Source: Lachnospiraceae bacterium 3-1 (lineage in GTDB: Bacteria; Bacillota; Clostridia; Lachnospirales; Lachnospiraceae). Taken from it: a stretch of DNA of 64,000 nt. The position numbers were made by a program, and so were the translations under genes. Below are positions 35,165-45,877 of the stretch, piece after piece. How positions within the stretch are numbered: position 1 is the first letter of the stretch; every line of letters begins with the position of its first letter. The DNA is taken from assembly GCA_000403255.2 (NCBI GenBank), contig KE159571.1, positions 530,111 through 594,110 on the forward strand. Reading direction: 5' to 3'. Under the pieces are notes generated by a model. The model saw only the letters and a list, made by a program, of their open reading frames with translations. It ran no database searches and was not told where the DNA came from.

Positions 35165-35842
35165 ATGAAAAGTCAAATTTATGAGCTGCTATATCGAGAA
35201 GAAGGCTTGTCGCCTCAGGAGGTGGCTGCGCACATATTGATGGCTGCGGTCATCGGAGTGGTTATTTATGTTTCCTATGGGATTTCTCATAAGGGAACCA
35301 TATACAGTAAAAAATTTAATGTTTCACTGCTGGTTCTTACCGTATTGACAGGAACAGTCATGACCGTTATCGGCAATAACGTTGCCCTGTCTCTTGGTAT
35401 GGTGGGCGCCTTGTCTATCGTTCGTTTTCGGACAGCGCTTAAGGATAGCCGTGATACCGTTTATGTATTTTGGACCATCATTGTTGGCATCTGCTGTGGT
35501 GTGGGAGATTATCTGGTGGCTGCCATAGGAAGCAGCGTCACATTTTTTGTGCTTTTGCTGTTTGGAGCAGTGAAAAATGATAATCGTATGCTGCTGATCA
35601 TTCGGGCTGGTAGGAATGCCGGGGGCGATATTAAGGCTCTTGTATATCAGTTGTTTGATGGAGGGGTTCTTTTGCGTGTGGAGAATACCACAGCAGAAAC
35701 AGTGGAATTGATTTATGAATTCTCCAATAAAACTTTAGCAAAAGCACAGAAAAAGAATGGGAGTGTATGTGACGCCATTTATGCCGTTGGGCAGGTTGAG
35801 TATGCAAATTTGGTTCTTCAGAATGATGAAGTGTCCAGCTAA
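35165..35842 (+). CDS. DUF4956 membrane protein
   Basis: 225 aa. Four hydrophobic helices within residues 25-140 (AAHILMAAVIGVVIYVSYG, VSLLVLTVLTGTVMTVI by parts). The family signature MVGALSIVRFRTALKDSRDT lies between, and a cytosolic C-terminal domain of about 85 residues follows. DUF4956 proteins are regularly next to VTC and CotH genes; function unknown, perhaps a membrane partner or channel for the VTC enzyme. Ribosome site AGGAAGAGAG. Confidence 0.88.
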   Translation: MKSQIYELLYREEGLSPQEVAAHILMAAVIGVVIYVSYGISHKGTIYSKKFNVSLLVLTVLTGTVMTVIGNNVALSLGMVGALSIVRFRTALKDSRDTVYVFWTIIVGICCGVGDYLVAAIGSSVTFFVLLLFGAVKNDNRMLLIIRAGRNAGGDIKALVYQLFDGGVLLRVENTTAETVELIYEFSNKTLAKAQKKNGSVCDAIYAVGQVEYANLVLQNDEVSS

Positions 35843-35865
35843 CGGGAAGGGCTGGTGGATAAGCT

Positions 35866-37356
35866 ATGAAATATAAACGGGCAGGAGTTGCTGCCGTTGT
35901 GGTTGCCCTGATTGGGGCTGTACTGGCGCCCATGCTGATACCAAAGGAAAACCGCAGGGTGCACCAGCATCTGGTAAATCGGGAGAAGGGGATCTGCACC
36001 AGAGAGCACGCAAAGGGAGAATTGTGCACACATCTTCCTTTGGTAGTGATTGATACTGGGGGAATGGAAATTCCAGGAAAGCCTCTAAGCCAAAGGGTCA
36101 ATAAGGATGGACAGGAAGTGACGGAATATTCCAGGGCGGCAGACGGAAATACCCGGATAGACGCCAAGATGAAGGTAGTTGACAATGGAGACTATAACCA
36201 TTTGGATGATTACGCGGCAGTGGATACGGATATTCAAATTCGGGTACGTGGACGTTCCTCCAGGTATTTTGAGAAAAGCAGCTATGCCATTAAGCTGGTA
36301 AATAAGGATCAGACCAATCAGAATCAAAGTGTCATGGGAATGGATGCACATCATGACTGGGTACTGTATGGGCCGTATCTGGATAAAACAGATATGCGAA
36401 ATTATATGTTTTATAATATATCTGGAGAGATTATGGATTATGCACCCAATGTAAGATACTGTGAGGTAATCTTAAACGGCCGGTATCAGGGGCTGTACCT
36501 GATGGTGGAAAGCATTACGGCAGGAGAAGATGGCTCCAGGCTTGACATTGAGGTGAACAAAAAATACCAGACATATACAGGCTATGTGGTGCGGATTGAC
36601 CAGAATCATGATACCCAGGAATATGTGGATTCTTTTACTGGATACACGTATCGAAGAGACAGTGGGGTGGATTTTGAGATTGTATATCCAGGACCTTCCA
36701 AGCTGACCCCTGGGCTGGAGCGTAGCATTGCTCAGAGCTTTTCGGATTTTGAGAAAGCCCTGTACTCTTATGATTATGACAATGACAGGATGGGATACAG
36801 AAAATATATCGACACAGAATCCTTTGTGGATGCTTTTTTGATCAGCGAAATTACAGCAAACTATGACTTTGGAAGTCTTTCCACCTATGTGTATAAAGGC
36901 ACAGATAACCGTCTTAGAGTCTGCATGTGGGATTTTAACAACAGTTGTGATAATTTTGAGCAGCCTATGGGCTGGAGAAGCTTTGAACTAGAAGGGATTT
37001 TGTGGTATGTGATGCTTATGCGGGATGAGGATTTTACAGAGCAGGTGATTGACCGGTATCATGTTCTCAGGGAAAAGTGGTTTAGTGATGAATACATTGC
37101 AAAATACATGGATGAAACAGTGGAATTTCTTGGGGATGCAGTGAGCAGGGACCGAGCACGCTGGGAGGATACCTATGCCGACGGACACGGGCTGCTTGCA
37201 GATGAAGACCGGAATCCCAACACCTATCAGGAAGCCCTTGAACAGCTTAAGGAATACTTGCGGCGGCGTCTTAAGTGGATGGATGAAAATATAGAATCTC
37301 TTCGTCAGTATTCAGCGGAATCCAGAGTTAAAAAATATAGTGAGGTTGCAAATTAA
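35866..37356 (+). CDS. CotH kinase family protein, membrane-anchored
   Basis: 496 aa. A hydrophobic N-terminal segment (AGVAAVVVALIGAVLAPML) serves as signal anchor, so the catalytic part is outside. CotH motifs: RGRSSRYFEKSSYAIKL (nucleotide-binding Lys region), HDWVLYGPYLDKTDMRNYM, YQGLYLMVE, and the metal site MWDFNNSCDNF. CotH is an atypical kinase that phosphorylates spore coat proteins in Bacillus. Family members outside spore coats accompany surface polysaccharide genes. Fourth functional gene of the operon; substrate unknown. Confidence 0.9.
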   Translation: MKYKRAGVAAVVVALIGAVLAPMLIPKENRRVHQHLVNREKGICTREHAKGELCTHLPLVVIDTGGMEIPGKPLSQRVNKDGQEVTEYSRAADGNTRIDAKMKVVDNGDYNHLDDYAAVDTDIQIRVRGRSSRYFEKSSYAIKLVNKDQTNQNQSVMGMDAHHDWVLYGPYLDKTDMRNYMFYNISGEIMDYAPNVRYCEVILNGRYQGLYLMVESITAGEDGSRLDIEVNKKYQTYTGYVVRIDQNHDTQEYVDSFTGYTYRRDSGVDFEIVYPGPSKLTPGLERSIAQSFSDFEKALYSYDYDNDRMGYRKYIDTESFVDAFLISEITANYDFGSLSTYVYKGTDNRLRVCMWDFNNSCDNFEQPMGWRSFELEGILWYVMLMRDEDFTEQVIDRYHVLREKWFSDEYIAKYMDETVEFLGDAVSRDRARWEDTYADGHGLLADEDRNPNTYQEALEQLKEYLRRRLKWMDENIESLRQYSAESRVKKYSEVAN

Positions 37357-37371
37357 GGAGGGCCATGGCAG

Positions 37372-39594
37372 ATGAAGAAATTCATTGTAATTGTGGTATC
37401 CGTGCTTTTGCTTTATGTAGGGTGGAACTATCTTTACTATCATCTTGGTATTTATATTAAGCTGGGAAATGAGAAAGAGGTAAGCGCCTTTATGAAGGTG
37501 GACGGTAATGATATTTCTATGTATGATGAGGCGGCTGGAGCTTACCTGCCCTTTGAAATCAAAGGAGTGAATATGGGCTCCGGCGAACCAGGAGAATGGT
37601 CAACGGATTTTCATATTGACAAGGATACCTATAAGAGATGGTTCGCACAGATTCAGGAGATGGGCGCCAATACCATCCGTATGTACACCATACAGGGGGA
37701 AAATTTTTACAATGCCTTTTATGAGTATAACAGCCAGAGGGAGAAGGAAGGAAAAACTCCTTTGTGGATGCTTCATGGCGTGTGGGTCAATGATTATGTG
37801 CAGAATTCATCAAGAGACGCCTATCACGATGATTTTTTGAAAACCTTTCTCAAGGATTGCCGTACCATGGTTAATGTAATCCATGGAAAGCAGAAAATTT
37901 CTCTGGGACGGATGGCAAGCGCTGGCTCAGGCGCTTATAAGAATGATGTTTCCAGATGGGTCATCGGGTATATTTTGGGCGTAGAGTGGGAGGATGTAAC
38001 CGTTGCCTATACCGATCATAAATACGAAGGGATGGAGGGCTATACAGGGTATAAAGGGAAATATTTACAGACCACGCCCAACGCCACACCCTTTGAGTGT
38101 ATGCTGGCACAGGTGGGAGATGGGGTTATTGCGTATGAGACCCAACGGTTTGGAACACAACGGCTTCTTGCCTTTTCTAACTGGCCTACCACAGACCCGT
38201 TTGATTATGGGAGTGAAATTAAAAGATTTTTTGAGAAATGCGCCAGAGTGGATGTGGAGCACATTAAGGCCACGAAAGATTTTCTAGCTGGACAGTTTGC
38301 CAGCTACCATGTATATCCCTACTATCCAGACTATCTGCAATATGAAAGGGATTGGACTGTATTTGGAATCGGTACAAAGTCAGAATATTATACGAAGGAA
38401 GGAAAATTAAACACCTATCGTGCATATCTGGACATGCTGAACAATCACCATGAGATTCCAGTGGTGATTTCTGAATTCGGCGTCTCTACAGGTCGGGGAA
38501 TGGCCCAGGTTGACGCCAATACCAACCGAAATCAAGGGCATTTGTCAGAGCGTGAGCAGGGGGAGGCTCTTATTTTGTGTTATGAGGACATAAAGGCTGC
38601 TGGATGTGCTGGCAGCTGCGTGTTTACCTGGCAAGATGAATGGTTTAAGAGAACTTGGAATACCATGTATGCAGTGGATTTGAAGCGGACTCCCTACTGG
38701 TCAGATTATCAGACCAACGAGCAGTATTTCGGTCTTCTTTCCTTTGATCCGGGAGAAGAAACATCTGTGTGCTATGTGGATGGCGATGTGTCCGAATGGA
38801 CAGACAAGGATATTGTGTCTGAAAATCATGGTATGACCTTATCTGTAAAATACGATGAGAAGTTCCTTTATTTTTTGGTAAAAAAAGAACATCTAAAGTT
38901 GGGAGAAAGCAGTATCTATATTCCCATAGATCTCACGCCAAAAAGCGGCAGTACCTTCTGTAGGGAGCATACCATAGCTTTTGACCGGCCGGCAGATTTT
39001 CTTATTGTGATTAATGGAAAAGAGGACAGCAGGGTGCTGGTCCAGGAGCGGTATGAGGCTCTTCGGGCAAACTATGCGGAAAATGTATACGGCTTTGATA
39101 CCTATATCAAGGGGAATGAGCCGGATGTGGATTCACCTTCTTTTGTAAACATCGATATGGTTTTAAAGATGGATACCGTATCGGAACGGTATTTAGAAAA
39201 AGGTGGAAGGGCGCAAACCTTTGAGACAGGTCTCCTGAAATATGGAAATGCAAATCCCAAAAGCAGCGCATTTGATTCCCTTGCAGATTTCATTTCCAAG
39301 GGAGATTATATTGAAATAAAAATTCCCTGGCAGCTTTTAAATTTTGCGGACCCCTCCAAAATGAAGATTCATGATGATTATTATGATGAGAACTACGGCG
39401 TGGCCTATATCAATATTGATAAAATGTATGTGGGAATTGGAGACGAGACTGACCGAAGGGAGAAGGACTTAGAGGCAGTATCAAAAATCAGTCTTACACC
39501 ATATCCTTTGAAAGGATGGGGCAACAAGGTGACCTATCATGAACGGCTGAAGGATTCTTACTATGAGCTGCAAGGGATATGGAAGGATCGCTGA
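37372..39594 (+). CDS. Membrane-anchored TIM-barrel glycoside-hydrolase-like protein
   Basis: 740 aa. Residues 4-24 are a signal anchor (VIVVSVLLLYVGWNYLYYHLG). Residues 60-430 read as a TIM barrel of the GH2/GH5 type: GVNMGSGEPGEWS, MGANTIRMYTIQGENFY, GYILGVEWED, YHVYPYYPDYL, and VISEFGVSTGRG. The last may carry a nucleophile Glu. Residues 500-730 look like a beta-sandwich with VDGDVSEWTD at its start, as in CBM9/DOMON-like modules. Probably trims, transfers or binds the polysaccharide made by the GT2 enzyme outside the cell. No precise GH family can be given. Confidence 0.7.
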   Translation: MKKFIVIVVSVLLLYVGWNYLYYHLGIYIKLGNEKEVSAFMKVDGNDISMYDEAAGAYLPFEIKGVNMGSGEPGEWSTDFHIDKDTYKRWFAQIQEMGANTIRMYTIQGENFYNAFYEYNSQREKEGKTPLWMLHGVWVNDYVQNSSRDAYHDDFLKTFLKDCRTMVNVIHGKQKISLGRMASAGSGAYKNDVSRWVIGYILGVEWEDVTVAYTDHKYEGMEGYTGYKGKYLQTTPNATPFECMLAQVGDGVIAYETQRFGTQRLLAFSNWPTTDPFDYGSEIKRFFEKCARVDVEHIKATKDFLAGQFASYHVYPYYPDYLQYERDWTVFGIGTKSEYYTKEGKLNTYRAYLDMLNNHHEIPVVISEFGVSTGRGMAQVDANTNRNQGHLSEREQGEALILCYEDIKAAGCAGSCVFTWQDEWFKRTWNTMYAVDLKRTPYWSDYQTNEQYFGLLSFDPGEETSVCYVDGDVSEWTDKDIVSENHGMTLSVKYDEKFLYFLVKKEHLKLGESSIYIPIDLTPKSGSTFCREHTIAFDRPADFLIVINGKEDSRVLVQERYEALRANYAENVYGFDTYIKGNEPDVDSPSFVNIDMVLKMDTVSERYLEKGGRAQTFETGLLKYGNANPKSSAFDSLADFISKGDYIEIKIPWQLLNFADPSKMKIHDDYYDENYGVAYINIDKMYVGIGDETDRREKDLEAVSKISLTPYPLKGWGNKVTYHERLKDSYYELQGIWKDR

Positions 39595-39620
39595 CGTCAG
39601 AAAAAGAGTAGAGTGAAGAG

Positions 39621-40730
39621 ATGAAAATAGAAGTATTGATGTTTTTTTATATGGCTGTTTGTGCTGCCATGATTCTATTTAATTGTACAGTTTTATTAAT
39701 GAATGTATATCGAAAAAAGCGGATTAACAGAAGAGATCGACGGCTGGAACCCCAGATAAGAGCCCAGATTGAAAGGTTAGAACGGGGCCAGGAGCTGGAA
39801 GAGGAGCATCTTAGAGAGGTCAATAAGAATTTCAAAAGGGTTGCTTACTTAAAGAGCTTTGAGGATAGTATGGATGATCTGAGCAAGGAAAAACCGGAGC
39901 TGTGTCAAAAATATTTAAAGGCCCTTTGCCCTTGTTTTGTCAATGCCGCGTTTGACTATTTCAAACGGGATATGATAGAAGCTACCTATTTCGCCTGGCT
40001 GGTTCGCAAGTATGAAATTGCAGAGCAGGAAAACAGGGATTTTTGGACAAAGGAGATGAGGAAGCTTTTACGAATGCCAAGCGTTTATTGTCGGGAAAAT
40101 GCCCTGCACATTATATATCGTATGGGAAATGTGCCAGATATAGTGAATACGCTGCTTCTGTTGGACGAGCATCGGGTATTTCATCACTCGAAGCTGATTC
40201 ATGATGGATTGTTGAAATTTGAGGGCGACAAAAAGGCTCTTTTGGAAGAGATTTGGAGAGTATTTGACCAGTTCTCTGCTGATATGCAGGTTACGCTGAT
40301 TTCCTATATGCGCATGGCTTCGGCGGAATGCTGTGATCGGGTTTTTGAGGTTATGATGGGTCCCGGTCAGGATGATGAAGTATATTTTGCTTGTATGAGG
40401 TATTTTGGAAAATTTCATTATATGCCAGCGTATCCTGTACTGCTTGGCGCTCTGTCAGATCGGGCTGACCAGCGCTGGGAGAAGGCTGCCATTGCTGCCT
40501 TTGCGCTTCGAAACTATATGTCTGAGCGTACGGTGGATGTGCTGCTACAGGCTCTTCGCAGCTCCAATTGGTATATTCGGAGCAATGCGGCGGAGACACT
40601 GGAAAGCTTTGGCCTGGTCTATGAAGATATGGCGGAAGTGTTTGAAGGGAATGACAAGTATGCAAAGGAAATTCTTCAGTACTGGATGGATTGTCGTTTG
40701 GTAAAGGAAGGGGAGGCGAGGGCTCTATGA
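39621..40730 (+). CDS. HEAT-repeat protein with N-terminal membrane anchor
   Basis: 369 aa. One N-terminal membrane helix (residues 5-28), a basic/charged helical linker (RRDRRLEPQIRAQIERLERG), then alpha-helical HEAT-like repeats. The clearest is near the C-terminus (ALRSSNWYIRSNAAETLESFG). Similar HEAT proteins precede GT2 genes in Firmicutes polysaccharide operons and probably act as a scaffold on the inner face. Its stop overlaps the GT2 start by 4 bases, supporting a physical partnership. Confidence 0.7.
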   Translation: MKIEVLMFFYMAVCAAMILFNCTVLLMNVYRKKRINRRDRRLEPQIRAQIERLERGQELEEEHLREVNKNFKRVAYLKSFEDSMDDLSKEKPELCQKYLKALCPCFVNAAFDYFKRDMIEATYFAWLVRKYEIAEQENRDFWTKEMRKLLRMPSVYCRENALHIIYRMGNVPDIVNTLLLLDEHRVFHHSKLIHDGLLKFEGDKKALLEEIWRVFDQFSADMQVTLISYMRMASAECCDRVFEVMMGPGQDDEVYFACMRYFGKFHYMPAYPVLLGALSDRADQRWEKAAIAAFALRNYMSERTVDVLLQALRSSNWYIRSNAAETLESFGLVYEDMAEVFEGNDKYAKEILQYWMDCRLVKEGEARAL

Positions 40731-42142
40731 TGGATGGATTCACAGATACGCTGAAAGTATTTTTGGATGGTGTAGGCATATTTTTTATTGTATATCTGAT
40801 TGGATATTCTACCTTTCTCTTTGCTTCTGTAGTAGTGGGGTCCATCACTTTGTTTCAGGAGGAGAGAAAACGCAAACTTAGGAATATTTTGGCAACAGAT
40901 TTTTATATTCCTATCAGTATTGTGGTGCCCTCCTATAATGAGGAGATAACGGTAGTATCTACGGTAAAGTCCCTGTTATCTCTGGATTATAAAAGCTATG
41001 AAATCATTGTAGTGGATGACGGCTCAAAGGATGATACGTCCCAGAAGTTGATTGAAGCTTTTCACATGCATCAGGTGCAGATGCCCATTCGAAGGCAGAT
41101 TCCCTGCCAGCAGGAGGAGTTTGTGTTTCTGAGTACAACGGAGAAGGTAAGGCTGACACTGATTCGCAAACGGAATGGAGGAAAGGCGGATGCTCTCAAT
41201 ATGGGAATTAACGCTGCTGTGTATCCTTATTTTATCTGTATTGATGCAGACTCGGTGCTTCAGTATAATTCTCTGACAAATATTGCAAAGCCTATTTTAG
41301 AAAATGAAAATGTGGTGGCGGTGGGCGGCTGTGTACGTCCCTGCAATGGAGTTGAATTTGAAAATTGCAGGGTGAAAAAATACCGTCTGCCCAAAAATCT
41401 GCTGGCCTGTATGCAGGTACTGGAATATGACCGTTCTTTTCTGGCTTCCCGCATTTTATTTGACAAGTTTAATGGTTCTATGATTATATCAGGCGCTTTC
41501 GGATTGTTCCGAAAGGATGTTGTGATTTCGGCAGGAGGGTATGATACACGCACCATGGGAGAGGATATGGAGCTGGTGGTAAAGCTTCACGATTACTGTG
41601 TTTCTAATGGCCTGCCTTATCTGATTCATTATGCGGTGGATGCAATCTGTTGGAGTCAGGTGCCGGAGTCCTATAAGGATCTGTGTAAACAGAGAAGACG
41701 CTGGCATGTGGGGCTTTTTCAGAGTCTGTATAAACACCGGAGAATCATAGGCAGCACAAAATATGGCGCTTTGGGCTACATATCTTACCTTTATTTTCTG
41801 TTGTATGAGCTTCTTTCCCCCTATATTGAGGTGTTTGGTGTGCTTACCATGGCGATAGCTTATATGGCTGATCTCATCAATGTTACTTTTATGTTGTTGT
41901 TTATGCTAATCTATGCGGTATACGGAGCGGTGCTGTCGTTAACGGCCTTTTTTGCAAGAATTTATACTGCGGATCTTCATACAACAGGGCGGGATATGGG
42001 AAAGGCGGTTCTGCTTTGTCTGTTTGAGGTGATGGTATTGAGATTTGGTCTTGCCTTTGTGCGGGCAACCGCGTTGATTGGATACAAAAAAAAGAAACAT
42101 GTATGGGGGCGGATTGAACGGAAGAAAATTGATCTTAGGTAA
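40727..42142 (+). CDS. Processive family 2 glycosyltransferase, membrane
   Basis: 471 aa. One N-terminal helix, the catalytic domain, and about four helices in the last 150 residues. Motifs of processive GT2 enzymes (chitin, cellulose, PNAG and hyaluronan synthases) are complete: VPSYNEE, VVDDGSKDD, DADS, GAFGLFRKDV, GEDMEL, and QRRRW (the QxxRW product-binding motif). No PilZ domain is present, so any c-di-GMP effect must be indirect. The ATG at 40727 follows GGGGAGGCG. Last gene of the operon; the polymer is unknown. Confidence 0.9.
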   Translation: MMDGFTDTLKVFLDGVGIFFIVYLIGYSTFLFASVVVGSITLFQEERKRKLRNILATDFYIPISIVVPSYNEEITVVSTVKSLLSLDYKSYEIIVVDDGSKDDTSQKLIEAFHMHQVQMPIRRQIPCQQEEFVFLSTTEKVRLTLIRKRNGGKADALNMGINAAVYPYFICIDADSVLQYNSLTNIAKPILENENVVAVGGCVRPCNGVEFENCRVKKYRLPKNLLACMQVLEYDRSFLASRILFDKFNGSMIISGAFGLFRKDVVISAGGYDTRTMGEDMELVVKLHDYCVSNGLPYLIHYAVDAICWSQVPESYKDLCKQRRRWHVGLFQSLYKHRRIIGSTKYGALGYISYLYFLLYELLSPYIEVFGVLTMAIAYMADLINVTFMLLFMLIYAVYGAVLSLTAFFARIYTADLHTTGRDMGKAVLLCLFEVMVLRFGLAFVRATALIGYKKKKHVWGRIERKKIDLR

Positions 42143-42272
42143 AATGGGGGAGGAAACTTTAGAAAAATCAAAGGTATCAAAAAGATTTTCGAAATAAAAG
42201 TAAATATGCAATATGACAAAAATGTCAAAAAAGAAAAAATAATAAAACATGCATAATAAACTAAAAAAATAC

Positions 42273-42301
42273 TTGACATTTATTGTATAAATTGCTAATA
42301 T
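42273..42301 (+). promoter_or_regulatory. Promoter of the PTS genes
   Basis: TTGACA (42273-42278), 17-base spacer, TAATAT (42296-42301): near-consensus sigma-A promoter about 115 bases before the IIA gene. Confidence 0.7.
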
Positions 42302-42335
42302 ATTTCATATATTAACCAACAGAACTATTGTATAA

Positions 42336-42905
<570 letters not shown>

Positions 42906-43026
42906 GCTGAAATAAGGTAGATAGGCTAGAGAAATGGGCTGTATTGTGTGACAATAGGCAATTCGAAAGGCTATTTATATAAAGAACAGTTCCGTAGCTA
43001 GGGCGGGACAGAAGGGGGTAATATTT

Positions 43027-44484
43027 ATGATGAAATATTTTCAACGGTTAGGCAAATCTTTGATGTTGCCTGTAGCATGTTTGCCGGTTTGCGGTATTTT
43101 AATGGGTATCGGTTATATTTTAGCTCCGGCGGCAATGGCAGGTGAGGTGGCTGGATTTAAAGCTGGCGGCGCCATGTATACCATTGGTTTATTCTTGATT
43201 AAAGCTGGTGGCGCCCTGATTGACAATATGGCGTGGCTGTTTGCAATCGGTGTTGCCGTAGGCATGTCTGATGATAACGATGGAACAGCAGGTCTTGCTG
43301 GACTGGTATCATTCTTAATGATTACAACATTGTTAAGCAGCGGAACGGTAGCTGGTCTTACAGGCAAAGATGCAGATCCGGCGTTTGGAAAGATTGCCAA
43401 CCAGTTTATTGGTATTATTTCTGGTTTGATTGGTTCTTCCTGTTATAATAAATTTAAAGGAACCAAGCTTCCAGATGCATTGTCATTTTTCAGCGGTAAG
43501 CGCGCTGTGGCAATTGTAACAGCTATGGCATCTATTGTTGCATCCGGCGTGTTGTTTATTATATGGCCGATTGTGTATAATATCTTAGTTTCAATTGGTA
43601 AGACTTTCTTAGGATGGGGCCCGGTAGGAGCAGGTGTTTATGCCTTCTTTAACCGTCTGCTGATTCCTTTTGGACTGCATCACGCACTCAACTCCGTATT
43701 CTGGTTTGACGTTGCAGAGATTAATGACCTTGGTAATTTCTGGGGAAATACAGGAGTGCTTGGCGAGACAGGTATGTATATGACAGGATTCTTCCCGTTC
43801 ATGATGTTTGGTCTTCCGGCAGCATGCTTGGCTATGTACCATACAGCAAAGAAAGAAAATAAGAAAATCGTATACGGACTTTTGGCATCTGCAGCATTTT
43901 GTTCCTTCTTTACAGGCGTAACAGAGCCTATTGAGTTCTCATTTATGTTCTTGGCTCCTGGCTTATATGTTGTTCATGCATTATTGGCAGGTATTACAGC
44001 AGGTATCACAGTTGCATTGCCCATACGAGCTGGATTTTCTTTCTCCGGCGGCGCCATTGACTTAGGATTATCTTCCTTTACTCCTTTGGCATTGAATCCA
44101 TGGCTGCTGATTCCAATCGGCTTGGCTGTTGGCGTCATTTACTATATCGTATTCCGTTTGGTAATCAAAGCGTTTAATTTAAAGACGCCTGGCAGAGAAG
44201 ATGAAGATATAGAAGCGGAAAAGAGAGCAGTGCTTTCCAATGATAACTTTACAGAAGTAGCAAGAATCATCTTAGAAGGACTTGGCGGCAAAGAGAATGT
44301 GAAATCTTTGGATAACTGCATTACCAGACTGCGCTTAGAGATAAAAGATCAGGCTGTAGTGAATGAGAAGACGATTAAGTCCGCAGGGGTAGCTGGAATT
44401 ATGCGTCCCGGAAAAACATCTGTCCAGGTAATCATAGGGACGAAGGTCCAATTTGTGGCGGATGAAATGAAAAAAATGCTTTAA
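43027..44484 (+). CDS. nagE: PTS N-acetylglucosamine-type EIICB permease
   Basis: 485 aa. EIIC domain residues 1-375 with about ten helices and the substrate motif GLHHALNSVFWFD. The NagE-like features FFTGVTEPIEFSFMF and the charge-rich linker near 385-400 follow. EIIB domain 400-485 with phospho-Cys in NCITRLRLEIKD. It imports and phosphorylates N-acetylglucosamine or glucose. Closeness to GlcNAc specificity is judged from the HHALNSVFW motif; glucose cannot be excluded. Ribosome site GGGGG eight bases upstream. Confidence 0.85.
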   Translation: MMKYFQRLGKSLMLPVACLPVCGILMGIGYILAPAAMAGEVAGFKAGGAMYTIGLFLIKAGGALIDNMAWLFAIGVAVGMSDDNDGTAGLAGLVSFLMITTLLSSGTVAGLTGKDADPAFGKIANQFIGIISGLIGSSCYNKFKGTKLPDALSFFSGKRAVAIVTAMASIVASGVLFIIWPIVYNILVSIGKTFLGWGPVGAGVYAFFNRLLIPFGLHHALNSVFWFDVAEINDLGNFWGNTGVLGETGMYMTGFFPFMMFGLPAACLAMYHTAKKENKKIVYGLLASAAFCSFFTGVTEPIEFSFMFLAPGLYVVHALLAGITAGITVALPIRAGFSFSGGAIDLGLSSFTPLALNPWLLIPIGLAVGVIYYIVFRLVIKAFNLKTPGREDEDIEAEKRAVLSNDNFTEVARIILEGLGGKENVKSLDNCITRLRLEIKDQAVVNEKTIKSAGVAGIMRPGKTSVQVIIGTKVQFVADEMKKML

Positions 44485-44519
44485 AGTTCCTGTAATATAA
44501 TATTTATACAAATCCTAGC

Positions 44520-44551
44520 AATGCCGGAGATTTATCGAAATCTCCGGCATT
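44520..44551. terminator. Hairpin between convergent nagE and acyltransferase genes
   Basis: A perfect 14-bp stem (aatgccggagattt / aaatctccggcatt) with loop atcg, followed by AT-rich sequence without a true T run. Position between convergent genes supports a bidirectional terminator. Confidence 0.65.
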
Positions 44552-44601
44552 AAATAATTAATGGAAATGTGAAAGATAAATTATCATGAACATCCAAGAG
44601 C

Positions 44602-45735
44602 TTATGGATTCTTTCGAGAAAATATGGTTCTAATATGCTGTGTTCTGACTTTTCCAAATACCTCTGGCACCATCAAGCTAATTATTTTTTCAGCAATCAG
44701 ACAGCATCCAATGGTAAAAGCGCATATGATTATTTCAAAGGGAATATTTCCTTCTGATATTTTTTCCTCTGCAAAAGGAAAAAACACTCTTAAGAACATA
44801 ATGGGGAATTTATGCATGACCAATATTGCCAGTGTCCTTTGTCCGATATACTCCATCCATGAGCTGTGATCAATAATTCTGGTAATCAATAGAATGAAAA
44901 AACAAGCGCATAAAGCATTCAAGATATAAATAAATACATTGGAATAGTAATCGGATCTTGTATCAGTCAACCCATTAACAAGGGATAAAAAAATGGTAAG
45001 GCTTATCCCACATATCAGAAAAAAATATGGTAATAGTTTTTTTCCAGATAAAATATATTTATGGACAAATTCTATCAATATTTCATTTCTAAGAAACAGA
45101 CCGATGCCAAAAAAGAACATCATGCTGATTGCAGTTTCCAGTTCAAAAGGCAAAACTAATTTCATTCCGCTATAAGAAATAAAAATCATATTTGCAACAG
45201 ATAACAGCATAATTCCCCCGTAAACTATCCACATGTACGGTTTCTTTTTCAGAGAGGTTTGCGATATTTTTAAAATCAAAAACCAAAGCAATTCTACCAT
45301 GATCAAACAGGGTAAAAACCATAAGGGTCTGTTCCACTCAAAATATCCGGTATCGGAATTACCATACAGCAAAAAAATAAGGTTTTTTCCAATGCCAAAA
45401 TGAGATTGCGACATATTTAAGGTATCTGTTGTCAGACGCCCGACAACGGAATAAATCAATATACTTACCAGTCCCCAAAATAAATATGGGACCACTAATG
45501 TTTGAAATGTCTGATACAAAAAAGTCTTTAAGGTACGCTCATGATTAAAGCTCAAATAGCGGTCGGTTTCTTCTTTTTTTCGGCAAAAAGTCATTCCAGC
45601 TAACACAAAAAAGAGAATACTATTAAAGGAAAAACATATGCATGTCAGGCTTCCAGAGGAACAATGTCCCAAAACAATAGCCACGATTCCGATATATTTT
45701 GCAAGATCAATCCAAGAAATTCGTTGTTTATTCAT
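44602..45735 (-). CDS. Acyltransferase 3 family membrane protein
   Basis: 377 aa, about ten helices. The family start RISWIDLAKYIGIVAIVLGHC contains the conserved Asp and His; also FFVLAGMTF and RPLWFLPCLIMVELLW. These proteins O-acetylate sugars or lipids at the membrane. The start at 45735 is chosen because GGAG lies nine bases upstream; the ATG at 45750 has none. A single gene, opposite to its neighbours, 2.5 kb from the polysaccharide operon, so it could decorate that polymer, but this is only position. Confidence 0.82.
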   Translation of the reverse strand: MNKQRISWIDLAKYIGIVAIVLGHCSSGSLTCICFSFNSILFFVLAGMTFCRKKEETDRYLSFNHERTLKTFLYQTFQTLVVPYLFWGLVSILIYSVVGRLTTDTLNMSQSHFGIGKNLIFLLYGNSDTGYFEWNRPLWFLPCLIMVELLWFLILKISQTSLKKKPYMWIVYGGIMLLSVANMIFISYSGMKLVLPFELETAISMMFFFGIGLFLRNEILIEFVHKYILSGKKLLPYFFLICGISLTIFLSLVNGLTDTRSDYYSNVFIYILNALCACFFILLITRIIDHSSWMEYIGQRTLAILVMHKFPIMFLRVFFPFAEEKISEGNIPFEIIICAFTIGCCLIAEKIISLMVPEVFGKVRTQHIRTIFSRKNP

Positions 45736-45877
45736 TTTTATTTTCTCCATTTTTTTACTTTTTTTATGATATCATTGGTATAAAGGGAAATCAAGAGCAG
45801 GATGAAACTCTGATTGCACCCATGGTCTGTCAATATTGGAGAAAATATGTTAGAATAAAGAAAAAAGGAGAATGGCT

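Noticed and set aside
44602-45735. Acyltransferase as part of the polysaccharide operon
   Set aside because: Opposite strand and separated by the PTS genes; association is only by distance.
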